Positions 1-8,511 of a DNA stretch of 64,000 nt are shown here, piece after piece. How positions within the stretch are numbered: position 1 is the stretch's first letter; each line of letters opens with the position of its first letter. The notes beneath the pieces were generated by a model. It saw nothing but the letters and a program-made list of their open reading frames with translations. It did not search any database and was not told where the DNA came from. The DNA is from Mycolicibacterium peregrinum (GTDB taxonomy: Bacteria; Actinomycetota; Actinomycetes; Mycobacteriales; Mycobacteriaceae). Both the position numbers and the translations under genes were made by a program. The stretch covers positions 149,975 to 213,974 of the forward strand of contig NZ_LZSO01000029.1 of assembly GCF_001665785.1 (NCBI RefSeq), written 5' to 3'.

Positions 1-738
1 CGGCCCGCAGGCCCAACCGATCTTCCAGCCGGTCACGTTGAACATCTTGGCCGCGCTGGAAATGGTCACGGTGCGCTCGGCCATACCGGGGTAGGCCGCC
101 AGGGGAAGGTGCGCGACGCCGAACACCAACTGCTCGTAGACCTCGTCGGTGACCACCAGCAGGTCGTGTTCGATGGCCAGCGCAGCGATGCCGCGTAGCT
201 CGGCGTCGGAGGCCACCGCACCGGTCGGATTGTGCGGCGAGTTGAGGATGAGTGCCCGGGTCCGCGGGCTGACAGCCCGACGGAGTCCCTCCAGATCGAT
301 CGCGAACCCGGCTCCGTCGGCGACCAGCGGCACGGCCTTCCGTATGCATCCGGCCATGGCGATCACGGGGGAGTAGGAGTCGTAGAACGGCTCGATCACC
401 AACACTTCGGAGCCCGGTTCGACCAGGCCGAGCACGGACGCGGCGATGGCCTCGGTGGCGCCGACGGTCACCAGAACCTCGGTGTCGGGGTCGTAGTCGA
501 TTCCGTAGTGCCGTTTGCGCTGCGCAGCGATGGCCTGGCGCAACTCGGGTGTGCCGAGGCCGGGCGGGTACTGGTTGTGGCCTTCAGCGATGGCGTTCTG
601 CGCCACTTTGAGCATCTCGGCCGGGCCGTCCTCGTCCGGGAAACCCTGGCCCAGGTTAACCGCGCCCAGCCGGCTGGCCAGCGCAGACATCTCCGCGAAG
701 ATGGTGACGGCGAAGGGCTGCAGCCGTGTGACAGTCAT
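1..738 (-). CDS. dapC: PLP-dependent aminotransferase, DapC-like (3' end outside window)
   Basis: Class I/II fold-type I aminotransferase, most likely N-succinyldiaminopimelate aminotransferase of lysine/peptidoglycan precursor synthesis. The visible 246 residues begin with ATG at 738 and read MTVTRLQPFAVTIFAEMSAL, continue through the substrate-side motif NLGQGFPDEDGP and the NSPHNPTGAV motif, and reach the PLP-lysine segment SSAAKMFNVTGWKIGW near the window edge. The C-terminal part lies before base 1, so only the N-terminal two thirds can be judged. Position just upstream of fadA-fadB matches the dapC-fadA-fadB order of M. tuberculosis (Rv0858c-Rv0860). The family also includes methionine/kynurenine-type aminotransferases, so the precise substrate rests mainly on synteny. 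Confidence 0.85.
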   Translation of the reverse strand, partial: MTVTRLQPFAVTIFAEMSALASRLGAVNLGQGFPDEDGPAEMLKVAQNAIAEGHNQYPPGLGTPELRQAIAAQRKRHYGIDYDPDTEVLVTVGATEAIAASVLGLVEPGSEVLVIEPFYDSYSPVIAMAGCIRKAVPLVADGAGFAIDLEGLRRAVSPRTRALILNSPHNPTGAVASDAELRGIAALAIEHDLLVVTDEVYEQLVFGVAHLPLAAYPGMAERTVTISSAAKMFNVTGWKIGWACGP

Positions 739-793
739 GTTGCTTGAGGCTAATGCGGGAATGATTGCCGCGCCCACGGCGCTTTAGACCGGC

Positions 794-1900
794 GTGAGCT
801 ACAAACTGAACGCCGACGCCGCACTGCTTCAGCCGATCCAGGTCGGCGACACCGTCGCCACCAACCGTCTGTTCATGGCACCGCTGACGCGTTCGCGCGC
901 CGACGCCGACGGCACCCCGTCGCCGCTGGCCGCGCAGTACTACACGCAGCGTGCCGGGGCGGGCGTGATCATCAGCGAGGCCACCGCCGTCGCGGAGACC
1001 GCCAACGGCGCCTATATGAACACCCCCGGCATCTACACCGACCGCCATCAGCACGGCTGGGCCGAGATCGCGGATTCGGTGCACGCCGCCGGCGGCAAGA
1101 TGTTCGTCCAGCTGTGGCACGTCGGCCGGATGGCTCACCCCGACATCAGCGGGTTCGAACCCGTCGCGCCCTCGGCGATCGCCGCTGACATGGTCACCCA
1201 TACACCCACCGGCAAGAAGCCGCTGCAGACCCCGCGAGCGCTCGAAACCGCTGAGATCCCGGTGATCGTCGAGCAGTTCCGGGCCGCCGCACGCCGGGCG
1301 ATCGACGCCGGCATGGACGGTGTGGAGATCCACGGCGCCAACGGCTATCTGCTGCACGAGTTCGCCTCCGATGTTGTCAACCAGCGCACCGATGCCTACG
1401 GCGGTTCGCCGGAGAACCGGGCCCGGCTGACCGCCGAGGTGGTCGAGGCCGTCGTCGATGAGATCGGTGCCGGCCGGGTGGGCCTGAGGATCTCGCCCGG
1501 AAACTCCGCCGGCGACATGCACGAGAACGACCCCGTCAGCACCTACGAGGCGCTGATCGCGCGGATCGCCCCGCTGGGGCTCGCGTACCTGCATGTGCTC
1601 ATCGATCCGGGCACCCGGACCTTCGGTGCCATCCGAGCCCTGTGGTCCGGGACATTCGTCCTCAACACCGGCCGCGCCACCGGCACTGACTTCGCCGCGC
1701 TGGAGGGCTATGCGGAGTGGGGCGCGATCAGCGCGGCAGCGGTGGGGCGGGCGTTTCTCGCCAACCCGGACCTGATCGACCGGCTGATCCTCGGCGCCGA
1801 GCTCAACGAACCCGACGTGTCGACCTTCTACGCCCCCGGGCCGATCGGTTACACCGACTACCCGTCGCTGATCGAGATCGAGGAGCCCCGCTCGGCCTGA
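794..1900 (+). CDS. Old Yellow Enzyme family alkene reductase
   Basis: A 368-residue FMN-dependent NAD(P)H:flavin oxidoreductase of the Old Yellow Enzyme family, expected to reduce activated C=C bonds of enones or nitro compounds in the cytosol. Family marks include the N-terminal NRLFMAPLTRSRA, the RAGAGVIISEAT strand, and the active-site HGANGYLLHEF carrying the conserved His and Asn that bind the substrate carbonyl. The length is normal. The start is a GTG at 794, 55 bases from the divergent aminotransferase start at 738, so the two genes probably share a promoter region. The physiological substrate cannot be told from sequence. Confidence 0.9.
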   Translation: MSYKLNADAALLQPIQVGDTVATNRLFMAPLTRSRADADGTPSPLAAQYYTQRAGAGVIISEATAVAETANGAYMNTPGIYTDRHQHGWAEIADSVHAAGGKMFVQLWHVGRMAHPDISGFEPVAPSAIAADMVTHTPTGKKPLQTPRALETAEIPVIVEQFRAAARRAIDAGMDGVEIHGANGYLLHEFASDVVNQRTDAYGGSPENRARLTAEVVEAVVDEIGAGRVGLRISPGNSAGDMHENDPVSTYEALIARIAPLGLAYLHVLIDPGTRTFGAIRALWSGTFVLNTGRATGTDFAALEGYAEWGAISAAAVGRAFLANPDLIDRLILGAELNEPDVSTFYAPGPIGYTDYPSLIEIEEPRSA

Positions 1901-1912
1901 TCTTCGTCGTCC

Positions 1913-1965
1913 AGTGGCCACTTATGGCACGCCGAATTGCCGACGGCGTGCCATAGGTGGCCACT
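1913..1965. repeat. Long near-perfect inverted repeat (hairpin)
   Basis: Two 21-base arms (1913-1933 and 1945-1965) pair at 20 of 21 positions around an 11-base loop. Each arm begins or ends with the element AGTGGCCAC/GTGGCCACT. There is no T-tract, so it is not a typical intrinsic terminator, although it lies 12 bases after the alkene reductase stop and about 150 bases before fadA. Possible roles are a factor-assisted terminator, an RNA stability element, or a REP-like dispersed repeat. A weaker pair with the same outer element lies at 10553-10605. Confidence 0.75.
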
Positions 1966-2116
1966 CGCGCATCTGTGTTCAAGGAGATGCTGAGCACAGG
2001 CCCAACCAACGGGTTGGGCGAGGCTGCTACGCTGCCGTTCAGAGGACTGCCCACATTCGCTGGGCGGTTCCACAACCCAACCTGAACCTGGACGCCGATA
2101 CGGCAGGGGAGCAGAC

Positions 2117-3328
2117 ATGTCCGAAGAAGCCTTCATCTACGAGGCGATCCGTACGCCCCGTGGCAAGCAGCGCGGCGGCGCACTCAACGAGATCAAGCCG
2201 GTCAACCTGGTTGTCGGCCTGATCCAGGAGATCCGCGCGCGGTACCCCGACCTGGACGAGACGCTGATCAGCGACGTCATCCTGGGCGTGGTGTCCCCGG
2301 TCGGCGATCAGGGTGGCGACATCGCCCGCACCGCCGGTCTGGTGGCCAAGCTGCCCGAGACCACCGGTGGTTTCCAGCTCAATCGCTTCTGCGCCTCGGG
2401 CCTCGAGGCCGTCAACCTGGCCGCCCAGAAGGTCCGTTCCGGCTGGGACGACCTGGTGCTGGCCGGCGGTGTCGAGTCGATGAGCCGTGTCCCGATGGGC
2501 TCCGACGGCGGCGCCTGGGCGTCTGACCCGGAGACCAATTACCGCATCGGCTTCGTTCCGCAGGGCATCGGCGCCGACCTGATCGCCACCATCGAGGGCT
2601 TCTCCCGCGAGGACGTCGACGCTTACGCAGCCCGCTCGCAGGAGCGCGCCGCGGCGGCCTGGTCCGGTGGCTACTTCGCCAAGTCGGTCGTGCCGGTCAA
2701 GGACCAGAACGGCCTCGTCGTCCTCGACAACGACGAGCACATGCGTCCCGGCTCCACCGTGGAGAGCCTGGGCAAGCTCAAGACCGCGTTCGACGGCATC
2801 GGCGCGATGGGCGGCTTCGACGACGTGGCGCTGCAGAAGTACCACTACGTCGAGAAGATCAACCACGTCCACACCGGTGGCAACAGCTCGGGCATCGTCG
2901 ACGGTGCCGGCCTGCTGCTCATCGGTAGCGAGAAGGCCGGCCAGAGCCAGGGCCTGACCCCGCGGGCACGCATCGTGGCCACCGCCACCAGCGGTGCCGA
3001 TCCGGTCATCATGCTCACCGGCCCCACCCCGGCCACCAAGAAGGTGCTGGATCGGGCCGGCCTGACCGTCGATGACATCGACCTGTTCGAGCTCAACGAG
3101 GCCTTCGCCTCCGTGGTGCTGAAGTTCCAGAAGGACCTCAACATCCCCGACGAGAAGCTCAACGTCAACGGTGGCGCCATCGCGATGGGCCACCCGCTGG
3201 GCGCCACCGGCGCCATGATCACCGGAACCATGGTCGACGAGCTCGAGCGTCGTGGCGCTCGGCGTGCCCTGATCACGCTGTGTATCGGCGGCGGCATGGG
3301 CGTGGCCACCATCATCGAGCGCGTCTGA
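2117..3328 (+). CDS. fadA: Acetyl-CoA acyltransferase (thiolase), beta subunit of trifunctional complex
   Basis: A 403-residue thiolase performing the last step of fatty-acid beta-oxidation, CoA-dependent cleavage of 3-ketoacyl-CoA. The catalytic residues are all visible: Cys92 in NRFCASGLEAVN, His359 in GGAIAMGHPLGATGA, and Cys389 in LCIGGGMG. ATG at 2117 follows a GGGGAG ribosome site about 10 bases upstream. It is separated from fadB by 15 bases, and the pair forms the alpha2beta2 trifunctional complex known in M. tuberculosis (Rv0859-Rv0860). The preceding 216-base gap holds a long hairpin and presumably the promoter. Confidence 0.96.
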   Translation: MSEEAFIYEAIRTPRGKQRGGALNEIKPVNLVVGLIQEIRARYPDLDETLISDVILGVVSPVGDQGGDIARTAGLVAKLPETTGGFQLNRFCASGLEAVNLAAQKVRSGWDDLVLAGGVESMSRVPMGSDGGAWASDPETNYRIGFVPQGIGADLIATIEGFSREDVDAYAARSQERAAAAWSGGYFAKSVVPVKDQNGLVVLDNDEHMRPGSTVESLGKLKTAFDGIGAMGGFDDVALQKYHYVEKINHVHTGGNSSGIVDGAGLLLIGSEKAGQSQGLTPRARIVATATSGADPVIMLTGPTPATKKVLDRAGLTVDDIDLFELNEAFASVVLKFQKDLNIPDEKLNVNGGAIAMGHPLGATGAMITGTMVDELERRGARRALITLCIGGGMGVATIIERV

Positions 3329-3343
3329 GAGGGCTGAACAACA

Positions 3344-5491
3344 ATGGCTGAGAACACCATTCAGTGGGACAAGGATGCCGACGGCATCGTCACCCTGACG
3401 TTGGACGACCCGACCGGTTCGGCCAACGTGATGAACGAGCACTACAAGGAATCCATGCACAATGCCGTGGAACGCCTTGTAGCTGAGCAGGATTCGATCA
3501 CCGGTGTGGTCATCACCAGCGCGAAGAAGACCTTCTTCGCCGGTGGCGACCTCAAGGGCATGATGAACATCGGCCCCGACGACGCCGCCGAGGCGTTCGA
3601 GATGGTCGAGACCATCAAGGCCGACCTGCGCAAGCTGGAGACCCTGCCCAAGCCTGTCGTGGCCGCCATCAACGGCGCCGCGCTCGGCGGTGGCCTGGAG
3701 ATCGCGCTGGCCACCAACCACCGCATCGCCGCCGACGTCAAGGGCAGCCAGATCGGCCTGCCCGAGGTCACCCTGGGCCTGCTGCCCGGCGGTGGCGGCG
3801 TGGCCCGCACCGTGCGCATGTTCGGTATCCAGAAGGCCTTCATGGAGGTCCTGAGCCAGGGCACCCGCTTCAGCCCGTCGAAGGCCAAGGACACCGGCCT
3901 GGTTGACGAGCTCGTCGGTTCGGTCGACGAGCTGATTCCCGCCGCCAAGGCGTGGATCAAGGCCAACCCCGAGGCCCACACCCAGCCATGGGACGTCAAG
4001 GGCTACAAGATGCCCGGCGGCACCCCGTCGAGCCCGGGCCTGGCCGGCATCCTGCCGTCCTTCCCGGCACTGCTGAAGAAGCAACTCAAGGGCGCCCCGA
4101 TGCCCGCCCCGCGCGCCATCCTGGATGCCGCAGTCGAGGGTGCGCAGGTCGACTTCGACACCGCGAGCCGCATCGAGAGCCGCTACTTCGTCTCGCTGGT
4201 CACCGGCCAGACCGCCAAGAACATGATTCAGGCGTTCTTCCTGGACCTGCAGGCGATCAACGGCGGCGCTTCGCGTCCCGAGGGCATCGCCAAGCAGGAG
4301 ATCAAGAAGATCGGTGTGCTGGGCGCGGGCATGATGGGCGCCGGTATCGCCTACGTGTCGGCCAAGGCCGGCTACGACGTCGTCCTCAAGGACGTCACCA
4401 TCGAGGCCGCCCAGAAGGGCAAGGCGTACTCGGAGGGCCTGGAGGCCAAGGCGCTCAAGCGCGGCAAGACCACCGAGGAGAAGTCCGCGGCGCTGCTCGC
4501 CAAAATCACCCCGACCGCCGATCCGCAGGATCTCAAGGGCGTCGACTTCGTGATCGAGGCCGTGTTCGAAAACCAGGAACTCAAGCACAAGGTGTTCCAG
4601 GAGATCGAGGACATCGTCGAGCCCAACGCGCTGCTCGGCTCGAACACCTCCACGCTGCCGATCACCGGTCTGGCGACCGGCGTGAAGCGCCAGGAGGACT
4701 TCATCGGGATCCACTTCTTCTCGCCGGTCGACAAGATGCCGCTGGTGGAGATCATCAAGGGCGAGAAGACCTCTGACGAGGCGCTGGCTCGGGTGTTCGA
4801 CTACACCCTGGCGATCCGCAAGACCCCGATCGTCGTCAACGACAGCCGCGGCTTCTTCACCTCGCGCGTGATCGGCACCTTCGTCAACGAGGCGCTGGCC
4901 ATGCTGGGCGAGGGCGTCGAGCCCGCGTCGATCGAGCAGGCGGGTTCGCAGGCCGGTTACCCGGCGGCGCCGCTGCAGCTGAGCGATGAGCTGAACCTGG
5001 AGCTCATGCACAAGATCGCTGTTGCCACCAAGGAAGGCATCGAAGCTGCCGGCGGCACCTACGAGAAGCAGATGAACGAGGTCGTCGTCGAGAAGATGAT
5101 CGAACTCGGTCGCCCGTCGCGCCTGAAGGGCGCGGGCTTCTACGAGTACGTCGACGGCAAGCGCGTCGGCCTGTGGCCGGGGTTGAGGGAGACCTTCAAC
5201 TCGGGTTCGGTGGAGCTGCCGCTGCAGGACATGATCGACCGCATGCTGTTCGCCGAGGCGCTGGAGACCCAGAAGTGCATCGACGAGGGCGTGCTCACCT
5301 CGACCGCTGACGCGAACATCGGCTCGATCATGGGTATCGGCTTCCCGCCGTACACCGGTGGTTCGGCGCAGTTCATCGTCGGCTACCAGGGTGCCGGCGG
5401 AGTCGGCAAGGCGGCGTTCGTCGCCCGCGCCAAGGAACTGGCCGCCAAGTACGGCGACCGCTTCCTGCCCCCGGCCTCGCTGGAGAGCTAA
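3344..5491 (+). CDS. fadB: Fatty acid oxidation complex alpha subunit (enoyl-CoA hydratase / 3-hydroxyacyl-CoA dehydrogenase)
   Basis: A 715-residue fusion enzyme. Residues about 1-200 are crotonase: oxyanion-hole segment FFAGGDLKG at 64-72 and the two catalytic glutamates at about 119 (NGAALGGGLE) and 141 (IGLPEVTLG). From residue 323 the dehydrogenase half begins with the NAD-binding loop GVLGAGMMGAG, followed by the catalytic His near 457 in GIHFFSPVDKMP. Together with FadA it converts enoyl-CoA to acetyl-CoA. It is translated 15 bases after fadA and ends at a strong intrinsic terminator. The length matches mycobacterial FadB. Confidence 0.96.
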   Translation: MAENTIQWDKDADGIVTLTLDDPTGSANVMNEHYKESMHNAVERLVAEQDSITGVVITSAKKTFFAGGDLKGMMNIGPDDAAEAFEMVETIKADLRKLETLPKPVVAAINGAALGGGLEIALATNHRIAADVKGSQIGLPEVTLGLLPGGGGVARTVRMFGIQKAFMEVLSQGTRFSPSKAKDTGLVDELVGSVDELIPAAKAWIKANPEAHTQPWDVKGYKMPGGTPSSPGLAGILPSFPALLKKQLKGAPMPAPRAILDAAVEGAQVDFDTASRIESRYFVSLVTGQTAKNMIQAFFLDLQAINGGASRPEGIAKQEIKKIGVLGAGMMGAGIAYVSAKAGYDVVLKDVTIEAAQKGKAYSEGLEAKALKRGKTTEEKSAALLAKITPTADPQDLKGVDFVIEAVFENQELKHKVFQEIEDIVEPNALLGSNTSTLPITGLATGVKRQEDFIGIHFFSPVDKMPLVEIIKGEKTSDEALARVFDYTLAIRKTPIVVNDSRGFFTSRVIGTFVNEALAMLGEGVEPASIEQAGSQAGYPAAPLQLSDELNLELMHKIAVATKEGIEAAGGTYEKQMNEVVVEKMIELGRPSRLKGAGFYEYVDGKRVGLWPGLRETFNSGSVELPLQDMIDRMLFAEALETQKCIDEGVLTSTADANIGSIMGIGFPPYTGGSAQFIVGYQGAGGVGKAAFVARAKELAAKYGDRFLPPASLES

Positions 5492-5506
5492 GCACCAAAC
5501 GTCAGA

Positions 5507-5534
5507 AGCCCCCGACGCAAGTCGGGGGCTTTTG
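5507..5534 (+). terminator. Intrinsic terminator of fadA-fadB
   Basis: A perfect 10-base GC-rich stem (5507-5516 with 5521-5530) around a GCAA tetraloop, followed directly by TTTT. It begins 15 bases after the fadB stop. This is the clearest Rho-independent terminator in the window. Confidence 0.92.
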
Positions 5535-5594
5535 CGTCCGGTCGTCGGCCCACGGTGCGGCAGTATTGAGAAATACCGACGACAAGGGGGCGTA

Positions 5595-7418
5595 ATGGCG
5601 GACGTGACGTTGATCCCGCTCGAAGTGCTGCTCGGCAATCCGGAGCGCGCGGGCGCACAGATCTCACCGGACGGCACGCGCCTGTCGTACGTGGCTCCGC
5701 TCGACGGCGTGCTCAACGTATTCGTCGGCGTCATCGGGGCGGGTGACGATCGGCCGGTCACACACGACACCGACCGGGGGATCGCCAACTATGTGTGGGC
5801 GCACGACAACCGGCACATCCTCTACGTGCGCGACCGCGACGGCAGTGAGAACTTCCGGCTCTACGACGTCGACGTGGAAACCGGCGTCGAACGTGACCTC
5901 ACCCCGTTCGATGATGTGCAGTGCCGAATCATCAGACTTCCCAAGAAGTTTCCCAACGATGTGCTGGTCGGGATCAACAAGGACAACCCGCAGCTGCACG
6001 ATGTCTATCACCTGGACCTGACCACCGGGGAGTTGCGGAAGGTGGTGGAAAACCCCGGTTTCGTGGGCTGGCTGGTCGACGACGAGCTGCGGGTCCGCGG
6101 CGCCATGCAGCCGACCGCCGAGGGTGGGATGACGATCCTGGTGCGCGACGACGAACACTCTGACTGGCGAACCCTGTTGGACGTTGCGCCAGAGGATGCC
6201 GAGACGACGGCGCCGCTCGCCTTCAACGGCGACGGCACGGCGATGTACCTGCTGCTGTCGGTCGGCTCGAACACCACCCGACTGGTGACGATGGACATCG
6301 CCACGGGGGCCGTCGAGGTGCTGGCCGAGGATCCGGTGTACGACGTCAGCAACGTCGTCTTGCACCCGGACACCCGTGAGGTCCAGGCCGCGACCGTGTA
6401 CGGCGAACGGTTGGAATACCGCATTTTCGACGAGTCGATTCGTGGCGACATCGAGGCGCTCACGCGGGTGAGCCCGGGCGACCTGTCGATCACCGACCGC
6501 AGCCACGACGACGGCACCTGGCTGGTCGCCTTCGATCAGGACGCCGGACCGGTGAAGTTCTACTCCTGGGACCGGGCTTCGCAGACCCCGACGTTCCTGT
6601 TCGACCATCGCCCGGAGCTCAACGACTACCCGCTGGTTCCGATGGAGCCGTTCAGCTTCACCTCCCGCGACGGCCTGACCGTGCACGGCTACCTGTCGTT
6701 CCCGCCCGGCGTGGAGCGCTCCGGGTTACCCGCCGTGCTCACCGTCCACGGCGGGCCGTGGGCCCGCGTCGGCTGGGGCTTCGACCCCGAGGCACAGTGG
6801 CTGGCCAACCGTGGCTACGTCGTCGTGTCGGTCAACTTTCGTGGCTCCGCCGGCTATGGCAAGGAGTTCCTCAACGCGGGCAACCGTGAGTGGGGCGCCA
6901 AGATGCACGACGACTTGCTCGACGCCGTCGAGCACCTGGTGGGCAAGGGTTACATCGATGCCGAGCGGGTCGCCATCTACGGCGGCTCCTATGGGGGCTA
7001 TGCGGCGCTGATCGGCGCGACGTTCACGCCGGACGTGTTCGCCTGCGCGGTCTCGATGGTCGGTCCGTCCAACCTGAACACCCTGATCGCGTCGTTCCCG
7101 GAGTACTGGAAGCCGATGATCCAGTTGTGGCACAAACGAGTTGGGGATGACCCAGACTTCCTGTGGTCCCGTTCTCCGCTGTCCCGGGTGGACGCGATCA
7201 AGATCCCGATGCTGATCGCGCAGGGGGAGAACGACCCTCGGGTCAAGCGGGCCGAATCCGAACAGATCGTCGCGGCGATGGCCGAGCACGGCATCGACCA
7301 CGAATACGTGATGTACGAGAACGAGGGACACGGCTTCGCCAAGCCCGAGAACCGGCTGGACTTCTACCACCGCGCCGACCGCTTCCTGGCCAAGCATCTG
7401 GGTGGTCGCGCGGAGTGA
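5595..7418 (+). CDS. S9 family prolyl oligopeptidase-like serine peptidase
   Basis: A 607-residue cytosolic peptidase of the prolyl oligopeptidase/acylaminoacyl-peptidase type: an N-terminal beta-propeller (about residues 20-340) and a C-terminal alpha/beta hydrolase. The triad is visible as Ser465 in YGGSYGGYAA, Asp547 in GENDPRVKRAE, and His579 in EGHGFAKPENR. A longer open frame begins at 5358 inside fadB, but ATG 5595 is preceded by an AAGGGGG ribosome site and starts after the fadB terminator. It likely has its own promoter in 5535-5594. It abuts, tail to tail, a PPOX gene one base away. Substrates are presumably small peptides or acylated amino acids. Confidence 0.92.
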   Translation: MADVTLIPLEVLLGNPERAGAQISPDGTRLSYVAPLDGVLNVFVGVIGAGDDRPVTHDTDRGIANYVWAHDNRHILYVRDRDGSENFRLYDVDVETGVERDLTPFDDVQCRIIRLPKKFPNDVLVGINKDNPQLHDVYHLDLTTGELRKVVENPGFVGWLVDDELRVRGAMQPTAEGGMTILVRDDEHSDWRTLLDVAPEDAETTAPLAFNGDGTAMYLLLSVGSNTTRLVTMDIATGAVEVLAEDPVYDVSNVVLHPDTREVQAATVYGERLEYRIFDESIRGDIEALTRVSPGDLSITDRSHDDGTWLVAFDQDAGPVKFYSWDRASQTPTFLFDHRPELNDYPLVPMEPFSFTSRDGLTVHGYLSFPPGVERSGLPAVLTVHGGPWARVGWGFDPEAQWLANRGYVVVSVNFRGSAGYGKEFLNAGNREWGAKMHDDLLDAVEHLVGKGYIDAERVAIYGGSYGGYAALIGATFTPDVFACAVSMVGPSNLNTLIASFPEYWKPMIQLWHKRVGDDPDFLWSRSPLSRVDAIKIPMLIAQGENDPRVKRAESEQIVAAMAEHGIDHEYVMYENEGHGFAKPENRLDFYHRADRFLAKHLGGRAE

Positions 7419-7419
7419 G

Positions 7420-7866
7420 TCAGCCGGGGTTCGAGTAGACCCGGGTAGGGGAGATCAGCACCGCGGTGCGACGCTCCTCGAGCATCACGCGGTCGTAGGT
7501 GTCCCAGTCGTCGTGGGTGCCGCCGGCGGCTTCGAAGATGGCGCGCAAGAGCAGCCGCAACCCCTCGGCGTCGGTGCCGGGATCGGGGTCGTCGGGCCCG
7601 ATGATCTCGGCGGTGCCCTCGACCGTCACCCACCGCCAGCCGGCACGGGCGACGACGGTGGCGCGGGGATCGGCGCGCAGGTGCTGCAGCTTGCGCGCTC
7701 CGCCGATGGCCACGAGTGCGACGACGGGATCGCCGGTGCTCGGGTGTGCCATCACACCGGCATTCACCACCGAGGACTGGATACTGCCATCGCGACGCAG
7801 CGTGCTCAGCACGCACAGCCCGTGGTCACGGGACAACATCTCGGCGAATGCGGAAACCTCGGCCAC
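7420..7866 (-). CDS. PPOX-class FMN/F420-binding split-barrel protein
   Basis: A 148-residue protein of the pyridoxamine-phosphate-oxidase-like split barrel fold. Visible segments are the N-terminal LCVLSTLRRDGSIQSSVV and the core KLQHLRADPRATVVARAGWRWVTVEGTAEI. In mycobacteria such proteins bind F420 or FMN and act as small oxidoreductases or cofactor carriers. GTG 7866 is chosen because GGGGAGG lies just upstream in the mRNA; the open frame itself continues far upstream antisense to other sequence. It lies 11 bases after another PPOX gene (7878-8300) and is probably co-transcribed. The substrate is unknown. Confidence 0.85.
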   Translation of the reverse strand: MAEVSAFAEMLSRDHGLCVLSTLRRDGSIQSSVVNAGVMAHPSTGDPVVALVAIGGARKLQHLRADPRATVVARAGWRWVTVEGTAEIIGPDDPDPGTDAEGLRLLLRAIFEAAGGTHDDWDTYDRVMLEERRTAVLISPTRVYSNPG

Positions 7867-7877
7867 GATGCCTCCCC

Positions 7878-8300
7878 TCAGTCCGCCACGTCGAACGCGG
7901 CATGAACTTTGGTCGGCGTGACCCGCACCACGAGTTCGCCCGGTACGCCGTTGCGTGTGCCGAATTCTTCGGCGCGGTCGGCGCCCATGTAGCGGCCGCC
8001 GATGCGGGTGGCGGTGGAGTTCAGCTCGTCGGGATCCTCGCTGGTCGACGCCACACCTTGCACCTGGACGAACGCGAACGGCGGGGTGTCGTCGTGGATA
8101 CACAGCACCACCCGCGAATCCCGGCCCAGCGCCCGGCCCTTGGCGGTGTCCTTGCCGGTGTTGAAGACGAGCGCGCCGTCGTCCACCACGAACCACACGG
8201 GTGCCGACAACGGTCGGCCGTCGGCTGCCACCCAGCTCAGTACGGCGGTGCGGGTGCCTTCGGACAGGAACGCGATGACGTCGTCGGAAAGTTCGCCCAT
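7878..8300 (-). CDS. PPOX-class F420-dependent oxidoreductase-like protein
   Basis: A 140-residue split-barrel flavin/F420-type protein. It opens MGELSDDVIAFLSEGTRTAV, followed by the strand pair VLSWVAADGRPLSAPVWFVVDDG and GKDTAKGRALGRDSRVVLCI, as expected of the PPOX fold. It is the first gene of a two-gene minus-strand unit with the PPOX gene at 7420-7866. The 211 bases between it and the next upstream gene (8301-8511) show no convincing gene and should contain its promoter. The function is only known at fold level. Confidence 0.85.
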   Translation of the reverse strand: MGELSDDVIAFLSEGTRTAVLSWVAADGRPLSAPVWFVVDDGALVFNTGKDTAKGRALGRDSRVVLCIHDDTPPFAFVQVQGVASTSEDPDELNSTATRIGGRYMGADRAEEFGTRNGVPGELVVRVTPTKVHAAFDVAD

Positions 8301-8511
8301 GAGGCCACGCTACGCCCGCGCGCGCATCACGGAAGGGTGGCTGCTGGTGTTCGGCCGGCGCCCGACCCTCGAACAATCCACCCGCGCCGTCATCGCCTTC
8401 GGCGGCGTGCAGGACTGCTGCCTGCAGTTCCCCGACGTTCCCGGAGAGCAGCTGCGCACCCACGGTCGACGGGGCGATGGCCGCGCTCCGGGTTGTGAAG
8501 TCAGCGGGTCG

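Noticed and set aside
656..1921. 421-codon minus-strand frame over the alkene reductase
   Set aside because: Shadow of the Old Yellow Enzyme gene; composition is Arg/Gly/Val-rich with no motif. The true minus-strand gene here is the aminotransferase at 1-738.
2039..5788. 1249-codon open frame antisense to fadA-fadB
   Set aside because: It lies exactly opposite two certain genes and its translation is low-complexity Gly/Arg/Asp/His-rich without motifs. GC-rich codon bias removes stops on the opposite strand.
8301..8511. Possible coding remnant between the PPOX and lipoprotein genes
   Set aside because: The plus-strand frame gives about 57 plausible residues but no start, ribosome site or recognised motif.
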